Shown: one piece after another, positions 1-11,739 of the stretch | Numbering within the stretch: position 1 is the first letter of the stretch | Layout: every line of letters starts with the position of its first letter | Source of the DNA: Amia ocellicauda | Taxonomy: Eukaryota > Chordata > Actinopteri > Amiiformes > Amiidae | Assembly: GCF_036373705.1 (NCBI RefSeq) | Contig: NC_089852.1 | Location: 32,625,707-32,689,706 of the forward strand | Reading direction: 5' to 3' | Length of the DNA stretch: 64,000 bases | Program-made: the position numbers and the translations under genes | The notes under the pieces: model-generated | The model's input: the letters and a program-made list of their open reading frames with translations, nothing else | What the model was told of the DNA's origin: nothing | Databases searched by the model: none

Positions 1-1310
1 AATACAATATAATACATAGCTGGCTAGTCAATAGAGCAGCCGAGCTAAACAATACACATTACATATATATCGCGTGACAGCAAGACCTTCATGCTGTCAG
101 CACACAGCGCAAGAGCATCCAACTCAACTAAACAGTACAGAGTGGAAGAGCTCCATTGTGCTGACAATTTAGATTTCGTACAATGAACTATATACATCAC
201 GGGGCGCAGGAACAAAGTCATACGCCGCCCATGGAACACAGGAGCAGTTGACGCCTGCTGGTTAGACCGGCTAACTCAAGGGAACATTAGCTCTACTGTG
301 TTAACAAAGGAACTATATACACAGCGAGGCAGTGAACTCAAGTGCCAACAGCTGGGAATAGCGGCAGTAAACTCCATTCTACAATTTTAGAATGAAGCCA
401 CAGTCCTGCTGTTTAACACATAATACATATATACACATATATACATCATGGGGTGCAGGAGCTGGCTCATGCGCCACACGTGGAACACAGGAGCAGTTGA
501 CACCTGTAGCGCAGCTAACGCAGGACAACTACAGCTCTACCGTGCGAATAATGAACTATGAACTATACAGCGGGGCACTGGAGAACTCAAGTGCCCTCTG
601 CTGGAGGACAACAGCAGCGGTCCCCTGCTCTATGGCATAATACAGTCAGAGCGGGCAACAGACCTGCTGACCAATACACAGAGCAGGGTACAGGCCAAAC
701 GCATGCACCACCGCAACACAATTACAATGAATTAACTATATACAGGGTGGCCTCTTAAGGCAACATGCCTGTAGGCCGCACGACAAGCCCCAGGACACAT
801 CAACAGGGCTGTCTGTACATCCAGGAGTAGCTCGCGTGGGTGCTCGACTGGAAGGCATAGTCCAGTGGAAGGGAAAGACACGGTTCACTAGCTCCCTCAG
901 GATGCACTTACAGGGGCAGACTGGGAGAAGGCAGGAGCCAGAGCCTGCAAGCTACTGGGGCTCAACTACAGCCAAAACCGGATTCCCAATGGAAGGGACC
1001 GGTCCCGTCACATCCAACCTATAGAACCGGGCAAATGTAAGTGGCGAGGCCCAACCTGCAGCCGCACAAATTTCTGCCAAGGGGGCACCTTGAAAAAGGG
1101 CCCACGATGTGGCAACGCCTCGAGTCGAGTGGGCCACCAGGTGATCAGGCACCGGGGTCCCGGTAGACTCGTAGGCCATGGTAATGGTGTCCACAATCCA
1201 ATGCGAGAGGCGCTGCTTTGAAAGCGCCTGGCCCTATGTCCGCGCTCCATAAGACACAAACAGTTGGTGTAGTGAGACGCCGGCGGAGATCGGCAGGTGG
1301 GCGGGGCTGT
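1..1310 (-). mobile_element. DIRS-like retrotransposon, 3' part (copy 1)
   Basis: This stretch matches the segment at 28880-29600 closely: both share the block around gggtacaggccaaacgcatg and the run from the recombinase end into non-coding sequence. In minus-strand order it holds the end of a tyrosine recombinase (952-1194), then AC-rich non-coding DNA. That DNA carries degenerate internal subrepeats near 190-360 and 420-600, marked by ACACAGGAGCAGTTGAC and AGCTCTAC. The copy is cut off at both ends. On its 5' side (1311) it joins a Tc1 fragment, and beyond that lies another DIRS terminal piece. Assignment to the DIRS group rests on the recombinase motifs and on the RT and RNase H seen in the related copies. 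Confidence 0.75.
952..1194 (-). pseudogene. Tyrosine recombinase C-terminus, DIRS-like
   Basis: This is the last part of a tyrosine recombinase (integrase) of the DIRS group, which integrates element DNA by strand exchange rather than through a DDE integrase. The translated tail shows HSTRG (the H-x-x-R catalytic motif), then a tryptophan in AAGWAS and the presumptive catalytic tyrosine in RFYRLDV. The N-terminal half with the first catalytic arginine is absent, so this is a fragment. The homologous stretch at 29156-29590 has HSTQG instead, so this copy keeps a catalytic arginine that the other has lost. The neighbouring minus-strand frame at 1008-1331 overlaps and is a shadow. Confidence 0.75.
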
Positions 1311-1397
1311 GTGGCGACACCAAGAGAACAATACAGGCCTGACTGCTTGACCCCTACAGTGAGGGGGTCCAGAGGCTCTGTTATGCTATGTTTTCAT
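1311..1397 (+). mobile_element. Tc1/mariner transposase fragment
   Basis: The stretch translates to REQYRPDCLTPTV followed by GSVML, which is the block after the first catalytic Asp in Tc1 transposases. It matches 31940-32015 almost base for base, so it derives from the same Tc1 family. It is fused directly to DIRS sequence on its left. Confidence 0.7.
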
Positions 1398-2136
1398 TAT
1401 TACTACCAGTAATATTTAATAATAACAATACTACTACTACTACTAATAATAATAATAAATGTACATAGCTTTACTTTGCATTGATTGTAGATGCGTGTGT
1501 TTGGCTCAGGGCAGCTCCTCTTTGCGGAGAAATCGGCCGATCGGGGTTGCTGTGTATCTTGTACTATTATTAATGTGTATTTATTAATTTTACCAGCTTT
1601 CTTTTGTGTCAATTTGCCTTATCTATGGGATGTTATTCATGTTTTAAAGGAGATTCTCACATTCATGTTGACCATCTAGTTTATAAACTAGAAACGTCTG
1701 AATCTTCACCCCTCGCATCTATTCTCGTGATAAACTGATTTCCCCTCTTCCAAATCGCTGTTATAACTGTGTACAATACTAATCAATGTGTCAAATTAAA
1801 AGTTTACAATACTAAAAAGTTTATTGTATTTCATTTTCCCAGTCTCAGACGCAGTAAAATGTTCAAAACATCCCCTATTTGACTCTTTTAAAAGCTCTCT
1901 CATGTACTGAGCATTTTCAGTGCACTGCCATCTTTTCCCATGTTTTCTAAGAGACGGGTATTTTTTTTGTAACCAATACAAAACCTCTGTTTGTTTTAAA
2001 AGCTTTTTGAATGGCTCATTCTCACAATAAACATCTATGCTATTGGTTAAAACAATTTGTTGCTATGCAGATTTGTCCAATAAAAAACATTTTAAGGCTA
2101 AAAAGGGGGGTGATTTTCGACCCACTAGTCCTCTGA
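1398..2136. other. AT-rich stretch, nothing recognised
   Basis: This holds a short trinucleotide run (1420-1460, ACT/AAT) and AT-rich DNA. I see no coding segment longer than chance and no clear element ends. Confidence 0.5.
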
Positions 2137-3160
2137 GGGTTAACACAGGAGCAGTCACCTCCTGCTTGACTAGCACAGCTGGGAGCAGGGTGATGACAAG
2201 CTCTACTGCATGAAAAGAAGGAGCCAATATACAAGGTGGGGCAGCAAGAGACAGGTTCTTGTGTCCTCGCCCACCACAGGAGCAGTCAACTGCTCAAATA
2301 GTACAGCTAGGAGAGGAGTGACAGCAAGCTCTACTGTGACAGCAAGGTTAAATTATGAAGCAGGGCAATACAGGACTCAGTGAACTGTATACAATGGGGT
2401 AACACACATGCACACCCATGACAACATATGCAGCGGGCTACACAGGGCCAGCCTGGGTGGCCTCCGCTTAAACTATACTGACTATAAGGCAAGCCCTGTG
2501 TAGTCGTTTAAATGAGCACCGTGCAGTAGAGGCAAGCGAGCGAGGAAGAGGAGGGGGCGTGGAGGCGTCGCTCCAATGGTCTCCTTCTTCAATCTGCTGC
2601 CTGCACGGGAGGGCACACAGCAAGAACGGCAGGCGCAGCTGGAGCAGCAGGTGCATCATGCGTGGCTACTTCCGAGGCTGCTGGCCTGGAGGAGGAGACA
2701 GGGGGGCTGAGGGAGAGGTGGAACTCTGATCCACTGAGCCCCTACTGTTGCTAACGTGGAGGGTCTTAGGATACGGCGGTGATGGCAGCGGCGTTCTGCA
2801 CATGACTGGGACCCAAGGCATGCCGTTGCAAGGTCTGGGTCCAAATTTTAACTGCACCTGTGGTCGGCAAACATACAGGGTAGATGATCTCTCCACTCCG
2901 GGGGGGGCAAGGTTCAATGGCCGCAAGCAGCAAAATGGCAGGGGCGAGCGGAGGAGGAGCAGAGTCTCTCCATGCTCTGATGTGAGTGCCACACAGCACA
3001 TTGGCAGGAGCGTGCAGCAGTGGCGCCGATCAGTGCAGGCACTGGAGGCACACAGCAACTGGGACGCCCTCCTGACAAGGTGGAGCACTTAGTGGGATTG
3101 GCTGCTGTAAGCGTGTCTCCACCTGGCAGCGCTACACTGGCCAACAACGGGGGCAACTGC
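2137..3160 (-). mobile_element. DIRS-like retrotransposon, terminal fragment
   Basis: The part from about 2880 to 3150 matches 20085-20325 and 30800-30960. All three share the CGCCGATCAGTG/CACAGCAACTGG region, then a GTGTCTCCACCTGGCA-like block and an ACGGGGG block, in the same orientation. This marks the element's 5' terminal region when read on the minus strand. The part from 2137 to 2500 carries the same AGGAGCAGTC and AGCTCTACTG subrepeats as copy 1. The hAT element that starts at 3161 interrupts it. No intact ORF remains. Confidence 0.65.
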
Positions 3161-6100
3161 CAGAGGTGTATAAAGTACTCAAAATTGTTACTCAAGTGGA
3201 AGTACAAGTACTGAGGGAAAATTTTACTCAATTAAAAGTAAAAGTATCTGGCCAGATTCGTACTTGAGTAAAAGTAAAAAAGTACCACATTAAAATTGTA
3301 CTTGAGTATTAAAGAAGTAAAAGTAACAGCAAGAATGAAAACTAGAGATTCTTGTTTAAGCTTTTAATCTTAACATGAAGTGAATGAACCACATACAAGG
3401 TTTTATCCTGCTTTAGAACTGTTTGTATTTAGTTATCAAACTATTAGACTACCATCTAATGCCAGTATGCAACATGCTACTCAAAGTTGTAAAACCTCAC
3501 ATTTAACTTAAGCAGAAGCTGATTTTCAAAATTGTGAGTGTGAAGCCTAGCTCTTTTGGGGCTGAAAAGCAATCCATCAGTGCTGAAAAGCCTCTCACAG
3601 GCAGCCGATGCAGGAAGAGGTGTATTAGTCTTGATAGAGAGCCTGCAAATAGCAGGGAACATGAGCAGAGACTCCCTGGTGTCTGAAACACAGGCCAGAT
3701 ATCCATCCAACTCTTTGCTGGCTTCATGTGTTGTCGGTTTCAAAGAAGCGAAAAAATCTTCATCTTCAGATTAACTGTTGGCCAATTCCTTATTGTGGTC
3801 CAAAGGCTCGAGATGCAGTCTGATGTAGTCCATGCCTACAAGCAGAGTGAGCAGACACAGAGAAAGGTTTGGTTGAGGGGCTTCTGGGAACAAATTTTAT
3901 GGGTTTTGTCATTAACTACATTTACGTGCAGTTAACTACATCTAAATGTCTAAAATCATGTAAATCCCTTATTTTAGCATAAATTCTAACAGCATTTCCA
4001 AGCCACATATGATATGAGACTTTTCTTTCAAGAAACACTGAGGGATAACTAGAACCTGCTGCATGAATACTATATATCAATATTCATATTGAGATTACAG
4101 CCAAAGATTGGCTCATAATATTCCTAAAAAGTGCAAAAAAAGAAATATTGGTATGGCTCAAATGTTGCCCAGTATTCGTCCAGTGTATGTTGCTTGCATT
4201 AATTTACCTCGTTTTATGATGGTTTCATCCTTTGTCCAAGAGGTCCGCAATTTAGGGAGAAGGATGGCAGCTGCGATGATCTCAGGATCTTCAAACATAT
4301 GCTTGAATTGTGTTTGGATTCCTTGTTGTAGGGCATCCACAAGGTGGCCACAGTACCTGAGAGAATGGTGGATTCGCTGAAGTTTCAAGCTTAACTGATG
4401 GAAACTAGGCAGAAGCCACCCCAGCTGTGTATTCGTTTCCGCTTGCAAGATGTCGAGTACTTTTGCAACTGGACGCATTGTGTTGGCCCACTCTGTCAAG
4501 AACAGCATTTCTGCTGGATTAAACCTACAGGAGAAATCGTCATAATCAAAGAGTATACAACAACAACAACCTAAATTTGTTTACATCAATAGAGGGGAAA
4601 AACACTTACATTGGAACCTCAAGAGAGGTGCATATATTCCTAGGTGCACCTTCTCCTGCCTCTTTGCAAATTTGAAGAATTCTGTCAACAGCCATGACAG
4701 TTGAATTCCACCGCGTTTGGTTTGGCCTTAAAAGCTGAAACCTGCTTTCTGCTTCAACAACTTCAGCTGCTAGAGCCGATCTGCTTTTATTCCATAAAGC
4801 TTGACACTTGCCAAAGACGGATCTGTAGAGTTTCTTGTAGTGTTCATTTGAGAGAGCTTTTTGGGCATCAACACTTGAGACTAGGTTTAGTATGTGGCAG
4901 GCACACTTTTGATGTTTTAGTAGCTGGAATTCGAAGCCATCGTCATGGTCCAGGACTCGAGAGGCGTCTTGGAATTCCACACCATCACTTCCCTCACCAC
5001 AGCCTTCAGAATCAGTGTCATCACTTTCACACCTTCTTGCCTCAGTCTCAAAATCATTGTTTTCCACACCAAAAACTCTGAAAGCCATCAGGAAGTTGGA
5101 ACCACTGTCTGTGGTTGTGCAAACAACCTTGTCATGTATTTCATACTCTGAGTGGATATCATTCATAGCGCTGGCCAGTACCTCAAAAGTATGAGAGCCC
5201 TTTAATCTTTTGCAGGCAAGTGCAGTGGAATGTCTTTCATGACTTTCAGGGTTGATCCAGTGAGCAGTTACACCAATGAATGACTTTCTATGTGCAGTCC
5301 AACAATCCACTGTGGTTGCAATCCATTCAACTTCACTCATGGCAGCAGTCATTTTCTGTTTCATGATCAGAGCAGCTTCAGCTATCGTGGAGCGTAAAGT
5401 AGGCCTTGTAATAACAGAACTGCCAGGCTGCAGTGTACTAATCATCTCTTTAAATGATGGCAGATCATCAGTGCTGAAAGGATGAAGTCCTTGAATGATG
5501 TACCTTAATATAGCTTTGTTCACATTGACTGGAGACACATGTTTGACTGGGAAAACTGAGTCAACTTTCAGTTGCTTGCTGCTGGAAGCATGGGTGGAGG
5601 TCCCAATCTTTCTCTTCTGTGATGTCAATTTAGAGTAGTTTTTGAGGTAATTTGGGTGCATTCTCTGTAAAAACAACAAATAAATATTTAAAAAGAAGTC
5701 TTTTTATATTGTATGCAATATAAATGTAACAATTACACTTATGCACTCTCTGATTACAGCATTAATAAAACTGCCATTTGCAGCCAATTGCACACTTTAT
5801 AATGTTAAATACTTGTTGATTTTAGAAATACAGTAGCATTTAGTGACTATCAAACATGAATTTTTGGATTGTAAACACAGGACTGTAAGGCTGAAGTGAC
5901 AGGGTGAATTTATTTCATTACATTAGTTTTGACAATACAACATGATTTTTAGTAATCAGGTCTTGTAGCAGAAACACATTTTCTCACTTGGTCGATCAGT
6001 TCACGGATATCTTTTCTTGAGTTGTGCATGAATTCAAACACAATGAGAGCGCGGAACGATAATGATGATTCAAAGCAATACTGCTATAGGCGCCAAATTT

Positions 6101-6856
6101 CCCGTGGAGCTACTAAAGTTACCATAGCAAATAATTTACAGACAATTACAAATGCATTCCTAATATTTTATTACGTGAGCCTTATATTGTCAATTGCATG
6201 CATTGGTGAAAATAGGCCTACTACACATATAAAAGGCGCGCTGCAATCAAGGTCAAAACATGCAAAAAAAAAAAAAAAAACCTATCAGTAAAACAAAACA
6301 CTTAAAGTACTTACCTCAATATGCTTCCTTAGGTTTGATGGCGAACTTTTGAAGGCTGATATTTCCTTATTAAGCGGGAAACAAAGGACACATTTCATCT
6401 TGTATGAATCCTTATTAATACCACTAAAAGAAAAGAATTCGCTTAGGTACGGCCACGGGTGCTCTTGATCCTGTGGCTGATTTTGGACTGTGCTCGCAGC
6501 TGAATCATGTTCTTCCTACATTTTCTTCCTCTAATGAACTGTTATAATTTCTCTAATTTCCAGGTCAAGCTGTGCATTGTGGTAATAGATGCGACATGAT
6601 GTCACTTCCAAAGGACCAATGAACATGTCTGACCAATTTCATGGAATGTGAAAACGAATCTCATTGGCAGAATAAATAACATTTAAATTAAACTGGGCAT
6701 TAGCGCAATTCAATTGGTTTGGTAATAGCAAGGGAAAATAGAATGAAGTGATCTCCAAAAAATAAGTACTTTTTGACTGTAAATTAAATTGTAAGGAGTA
6801 AAAAGTACTTTAAAAAAAATGTAATTAAGTAAAAGTAAAAGTATTGATTTTCAACC

Positions 6857-6860
<4 letters not shown>
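3161..6860 (-). mobile_element. hAT-superfamily DNA transposon, nearly complete
   Basis: The left end begins CAGAGGTGTATAAAGTACTC, a typical hAT terminus. It is followed by many ACTCAAGTA/AAGTAAAAGTA motifs, and the mirrored motifs reappear at 6760-6855 just before an (AT)n tract. The outermost bases of the right end seem to have been lost at that tract, so I could not confirm an 8-bp target duplication. Inside lies a spliced transposase gene on the minus strand. The element sits within a DIRS terminal sequence, so it is younger than that insertion. Confidence 0.8.
3477..6398 (-). pseudogene. hAT transposase, four coding exons, BED finger
   Basis: This transposase would cut and paste the surrounding element. 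Exon 1 (6315-6398, start uncertain) encodes the first half of a BED zinc finger (CVLC). A donor GTAAGT follows, and exon 2 (4610-5664) begins RMHP after a TTTTTACAG acceptor, so the splice completes the C-x2-C ... H-x4-H finger. Exon 2 also has the RNase H-like core: VDCWTAHRKSF, TTDSGSNF, an acidic insert, CACHILNLV and RWNST. Exon 3 (4208-4524) begins FNPAEML in phase. Exon 4 (3477 to about 3770) holds the dimerisation domain, with PASAACERLFSTDG and the final NQLLLKLN. A TAA lies in frame just upstream of exon 4, by the best acceptor, so exon 4 may be mis-spliced or the copy dead. Exons 1-3 look intact. Confidence 0.78.
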
Positions 6861-6928
<68 letters not shown>

Positions 6929-6940
6929 GGTTGAAAATTG
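6850..6940. repeat. (AT)n microsatellite flanked by short inverted arms
   Basis: About 62 bases of pure TA repeat (6861-6922) lie between TTTTCAACCT and its inverse AGGTTGAAAA, so the whole can fold into one hairpin. Confidence 0.85.
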
Positions 6941-7283
6941 TATTAACTTATTTCAGTAACTAATGATTCTGTAAATATCTTTTAAAAGCCAATAGTACCA
7001 GTTTTGTACTGATTAACCAGTGAGTCCACTCTAATACATTTAGAGAATTTAAATAATTGTCTGTTCTGTTCCCTCAAAGATGCCAGATCTGATTTTGTGG
7101 TGGTTAAAAAAAAAGTGCCGATAGCCTTGGTTAGCCAAATTGCCCAGCTATCTCTGTAGGACTTCTTCTGGATTTTCTCCTAAAAGAAAATGACACATTA
7201 ATGCATCACTGACACAGCAGTCAGCCCAATTCAATTTTAGCATGCATCATATTTCTAAATTGTTATTATATTTCACACACATA

Positions 7284-8830
7284 CAGCTCTGGAAACAAAT
7301 AAGAGACCACTGAAAAATGATCAGTTTCTCTGGTTTTACTACTTATAGGTATGTGTTTGGGTAAAATGAACATTTTTGTTTTATTCTATAAACTACTGAC
7401 AACATTTCTCCCAAATTCCAAATAAAAATATTGTCATTTAGAGCATTTATTTGCAGAAAATGACAACTGGTCAAAATAACAAAAACGATGCAGTGTTGTC
7501 AGACCTCAAATAATGCAAAGGAAATAAGTTTATATTAATTTCAAACAACACAATACTAATGTTTTAACTTAGGAAGAGTTCAGAAATCAATATTTGGTGG
7601 AATAACTCTGATTTTCAATCACAGCTTTCATACGTCTTGGTATGCTCCCCACCAGTCTTTCACATTGATATTTGGTGACTTTATGCCACTCCTGGTGCAA
7701 AAATTCAAGCTGCTTGGCTTTGTTTGATGGCTTATGACCATCCATCTTCCTCTTGATCACATTACAGAGGTTTTCAATTGGGTTCATGTCTGGAGATTGG
7801 GATGGCCATGACAGGGTCTTGATCTGGTGGTCCTCCATCCATACCTTGATGGATAGGTATGGAGAATTGTAATGCTGGAAAAATCAATCCTCAGTTTGGT
7901 TGGGGGACATTGTCAGAGCAGACGGAAGCAAGTTTTCTTCCACGACAACCTTGTACGTGGCTTGATTCATGCATCCTACACAAAGACAAATCTGCCCGAT
8001 TCCAGCCTTGCTGAAGCACCCCCCAGATCATCACCGATCCTCCACCAAATTTCACAGTGGGTGTGAGACACTGTGGCTTGTAGGCCTCTCCAGGTCTCCG
8101 TCTAACCATCAGACGACCAGGTGTTGGGCAAAGCTGAAAATTGGACTCATCAGAGAAGATGACCTTTATGGTCTTTTGCAAATCTCAGCCTGGCTCTTCT
8201 TTGCTTCTCATTGATGACGGGCTTTTTTCTATCTCTGCACAACTTCGGTCCTGCCCCTAGGAGCCTGTTTCGAACTGTCCTCGCCGTGCACTTCACCCCA
8301 GCTGCCGTTTGCCATTCTTTTTGTAGTTCACTTGATGTCATCCTACAGTTGTTGAGTGACATTTGAATGAGCTGGCAGTCATCCCAGTCAGTGGAGAGTC
8401 GTTTTCCCCCTCTGCCGGTCTGTAGCTTTGTTGTCCCCAATGTCTGCTCCTTGACCTTGTTCTTATGAACTGCCATCTTTGACATTTTAAGGATGGAAGC
8501 AACCCGACGCTCACTGTATCCCTCTGCCAATAAAGCCAGAATTGAACCCTTCTTTTCCTCACTCAAAACTTTCGTTTTCAACTCTTTTGGCATGGTCAAT
8601 AGTTATTTTTTGATTCCAATTACTTTTGAAGTACTACTAACACTGTTTTTGCCATCCAGCTGGTCCTATTGCAAGAGGATAGTGATGACCACAGCAGTGT
8701 TTTTTTTTTACTTTTCCTCGTTAAATACGATTTGGTTCAGGTGATCACGTAATCAGTACCTCATTCAGTAGAATGAGGTGTGCCTGTGTTGGAATTAAAC
8801 AGACACTTGTGTAGCGTAAGGTACACTTAT
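7284..8830 (-). mobile_element. Tc1/mariner transposon with one terminal repeat left
   Basis: The left end reads TA then CAGCTCTGGAAACAAATAAG, a Tc1-type terminal inverted repeat. The transposase reads on the minus strand from 8599 to 7587. The matching right terminal repeat should lie past 8600, but I do not find it. The sequence runs through remnants near 8690-8810 and then stops resembling the element, so the right end is truncated. Confidence 0.8.
7587..8599 (-). pseudogene. Tc1 transposase, frameshifted
   Basis: This is a DD34E transposase of the Tc1 group, broken into three reading frames. The first block (8599-8150) holds the paired helix-turn-helix DNA-binding domain: MPKELKTKVLSEEKK, then a GRGGKR linker and a second HTH ending in LRFAKDH. 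The second block (8181-7891) has the first catalytic Asp in FSDESNF and the GGGSVMIWG motif. The third block (7838-7587) carries SQSPDMNPIENL with the third acidic residue. The order is normal for the family, but the two frame changes, together with the lost right end, make it inactive. Confidence 0.85.
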
Positions 8831-10560
8831 AAATTTCAGTTAAATAAGTGAATTTAAGTATCACCTTTTCAAGAATCCTAGAATCTTGTAGAACTCAATT
8901 TCTGCAATAATTGGATGCAGACACCAATTCCAAAGATATAAATTCTCAAATTTATTAAAAACAAAGATAAAATGTAGCACTACACTAATTATACAAAAAG
9001 GGAAAAACGAATTAAAATTCACTCAAGATCAACAAATGAAAGACAAATCGGGCCACCTATAATCTAGTGTCTATTAACGTGTGTCAATTAACTAAACAGT
9101 TAAACAGGAATGAGAAGATATTTCTCGGCGTTTCTAAAATTGTCAAACAAAACAGTTTAATGTAGCACTCATTTATATTTAAGAAAATACTAAATGATAT
9201 TACACATTCTAAAGTTTATGACTCACAGAATAACATTTCTAATCGATTTCTCAAATGTCATGAATAATAAACTCCAAACTGTTAAACTTATCTGAACTTC
9301 GTCGCAGAGAGGCCTCTCTGCCTTTGGGATCAGATAAAAGCACACGGCACGAGGTTCCACGGGGTGGGACGAGGTTCGTGTGGGTTGGAACAAAGGCAGT
9401 CGGATTCGGCTTTGTCCAATAACTTCCCGAGTCGATGCTCCTGGAAGTTGGGGTTTCGCGAAAGTAGAGTCTTTTCCAAACAGATTTTCCACTGGTTTGA
9501 ATGCTCCAAAGGTGTGCACAGGATGTCTTCTTTGCAGGGTTTTCCACCATAGTTACTTGAAGACAAAGTCTCTGAGGAAAGCAGGGCCCTGTTCGTTTCC
9601 GAGGGTCAAGTTTCTTAAGACTCAATAGCTATTTAAATGACTGAACACTTCTGTATTACAGTCGACGTCAATTGTCCAGCTGTATGAACTCCACTGATCA
9701 GGTGGGCACAGGCGGGCAGGCGCAGGTTCTAAAGTTCTTTACTTAATAAAGTTCTTTAAAAGAATTCATCGTACGGCTCAATCTCCTTCTCCCAGTTTAA
9801 CGCTTCTGTTGCCGGCAAAGACTTTCCGGTTCTGGTTCTGGTAACAGAGCTACAAGTTGAGTTCAGGTGAGAGAGAGAGAGAGAAAAAGTGCTGTGCGCT
9901 ACTTTTTATGCCCTTTTAGATCATAGGCGATTGGTTCTTCAGTGCGCGAGGTCAGACTCCGGTTTCAGCACCCAGTCTCCTATTGGAGGAGGCTCGATTT
10001 ATGCTTGATATCAATCCATGCCATCTTTTGGAAATGCCGGTTGGACTTGGGTTCGTAGCTCTGTTTCAGGATTTCTGCTCTCACGCGCTTCAAAGGGTTT
10101 TATTACCTCCAGGCCATATTCCCCAGACATTTTCACAGCAGGGATTCCAAGCCATTTGGCCCATTCTAGGGGAGCCGACTTCCTAAACTGTCATTTTGAC
10201 ATAGAACAGTTTATGGGCTGATGAGCTCAGGAATTCTGGTAACTTTGGGGGAGAAGTCTTCTTTAGATCAGAGCTCCAGTTCAGGGCTAGAATGCTCTTA
10301 TCACAATACACCCCCCCCCCCCCCCCCACCCTTAATGCTACATACCCCTTTTCTTGAATGGGACTGAGGTTGACAAGGACGTTATCCCCTTCAAGACAAA
10401 ATAAGACGTTAAGCATTAATTTCAAAGTTATGTAACAGAATTCAAATGTGAACTTCACCATTCATGACCTTGAGAAATCAGAGAACAACAAACTAATAGT
10501 TAATTATCTAAGCAGAATGTATTTCAATCACTTTGGAAATCCTATACTAACACATATACA
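8831..10560 (-). other. Unclassified block, possible solo LTR-like promoter
   Basis: I see no coding gene here. Read on the minus strand, the block has a TATA-like GGGCATAAAAAGTAGC near 9900, followed by a GA/CT run (9869-9884), and an AATAAA near 8950. That is the order of promoter and polyadenylation signal expected in a long retroviral-type LTR. No protein-coding internal region, primer-binding site or second LTR is visible, so this is only a suggestion. A poly-C tract lies at 10309-10327. Several overlapping short ORFs on both strands near 9220-9630 look like chance. Confidence 0.25.
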
Positions 10561-10956
10561 GGTTACATATTATAACACAGGTACATTTAATTAAAAAAAA
10601 AAAAAACTGGGAATTCAAAGGTTATTCAGGCACCTGACCTTCACTATCACTATCACTGATGCCTATAGTGGGCATGGACCTAGGTTCGAATTGTTGGCTT
10701 ACATGGTAAGCCGGTGCTCCTTTGAAATACCCGCAGATGTTTGGCTAGCATCACACATATCACACTTCCTGTTATGATCCAGCCACTCAGGAGCAACGTT
10801 ATGAATACCATATCCCCGACCCCCCAGCCATGAGACAGCCTGTGCTTTCTCTCACATAGATGCTAATGACAAGGTGAAAAATATTTAGGTCTGTCCTAAT
10901 ATTTATTTTTCATGTATTTATTTTTTACCAGAAAGTAAAAAGCAGGTCAGTAACCT

Positions 10957-11274
10957 AGTAATTCTCATCGCTGGTCCTGGAGGACCCCTTACCTTGCTGG
11001 TTTGTGTTCTAACTGAGTTCACATTTATTTAATTGAACACTTTAATTGGAGTAATAATTTACATACATTTGACTTTTTAAATTAGTATCTTATAAAATGT
11101 TCCAATTCAAATTTCTAATACCATATTATGCTTAACTTGAAAAACAGATTTTTACAATTATTTAAAGTCTCGGATTAGTCAAATTATTGGTTAAAAACAG
11201 TAATTGAGAGCTCAGTTGTAACAAGAAACAGAATGGTTAGGGGGTCCTCTAGGACCAGGGTTGAGAACCACTGG
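10957..11274. mobile_element. MITE with 30-bp inverted ends
   Basis: The left end TTCTCATCGCTGGTCCTGGA and the inverse of the right end, TTCTCAACCCTGGTCCTAGA, match with few differences. About 250 AT-rich non-coding bases lie between them. CCTAG-like flanks occur on both sides, but the duplication is not clean enough to assign a superfamily. Confidence 0.65.
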
Positions 11275-11526
11275 CCTAGCTAAATGCAGCTTATGTAGCT
11301 ATCCCAGTTTTCTTGGCTGTGTTTTTTGGGTGTGATTTTGTTCTTGTTGTTAATTTTCCTTTTAATGCAAAATTGTATTAAATAAAGTATGACTTTCTAC
11401 AATAGTCTCACGTTATTTCAATTATAGTAATGTGTATAGTAAGTGGGGTATTAATAGCATTGTTTAATTTAGGAACTTGAAGTCAGACTTGAAACATTGA
11501 TATGATTGATATATTAATGTTATATA

Positions 11527-11725
11527 GAATCTGACATCAGATTGTGGTCTTGTAATTGTTGTATATGAAAGCTAATGTCGCTGTTATGACGTCAGAATCT
11601 GACCTCATTCCAACTTTCACATACAACCATTATATGACCAAAATCTGACGTCGGTTTCAGACGTCTATACAACGTTACACATCTGACGTCAGATTTTTGT
11701 CATATAATGGTTGTATGTGAAAGTC
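11527..11725. repeat. Near-perfect hairpin with 40-bp arms
   Basis: The arm at 11612-11653 and the arm at 11684-11725 are inverse complements over about 42 bases with one or two mismatches, around a 30-base loop. A third, degenerate copy of the arm lies at 11527-11572. The arms contain TGACGTCAGATTTTGGTCAT-type sequence. It resembles the core of a palindromic MITE. Confidence 0.8.
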
Positions 11726-11739
11726 GCACGATGCTCTGG

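Noticed and set aside
2666..3231. Overlapping ORFs on both strands up to 140 codons
   Set aside because: They lie in the GC-rich DIRS terminal region, are not conserved in frame with its copies at 20085 and 30800, and have no domain.
9223..9628. Several overlapping ORFs of 62-124 codons
   Set aside because: Both strands are open over the same GC-richer stretch, without domains or conserved copies.
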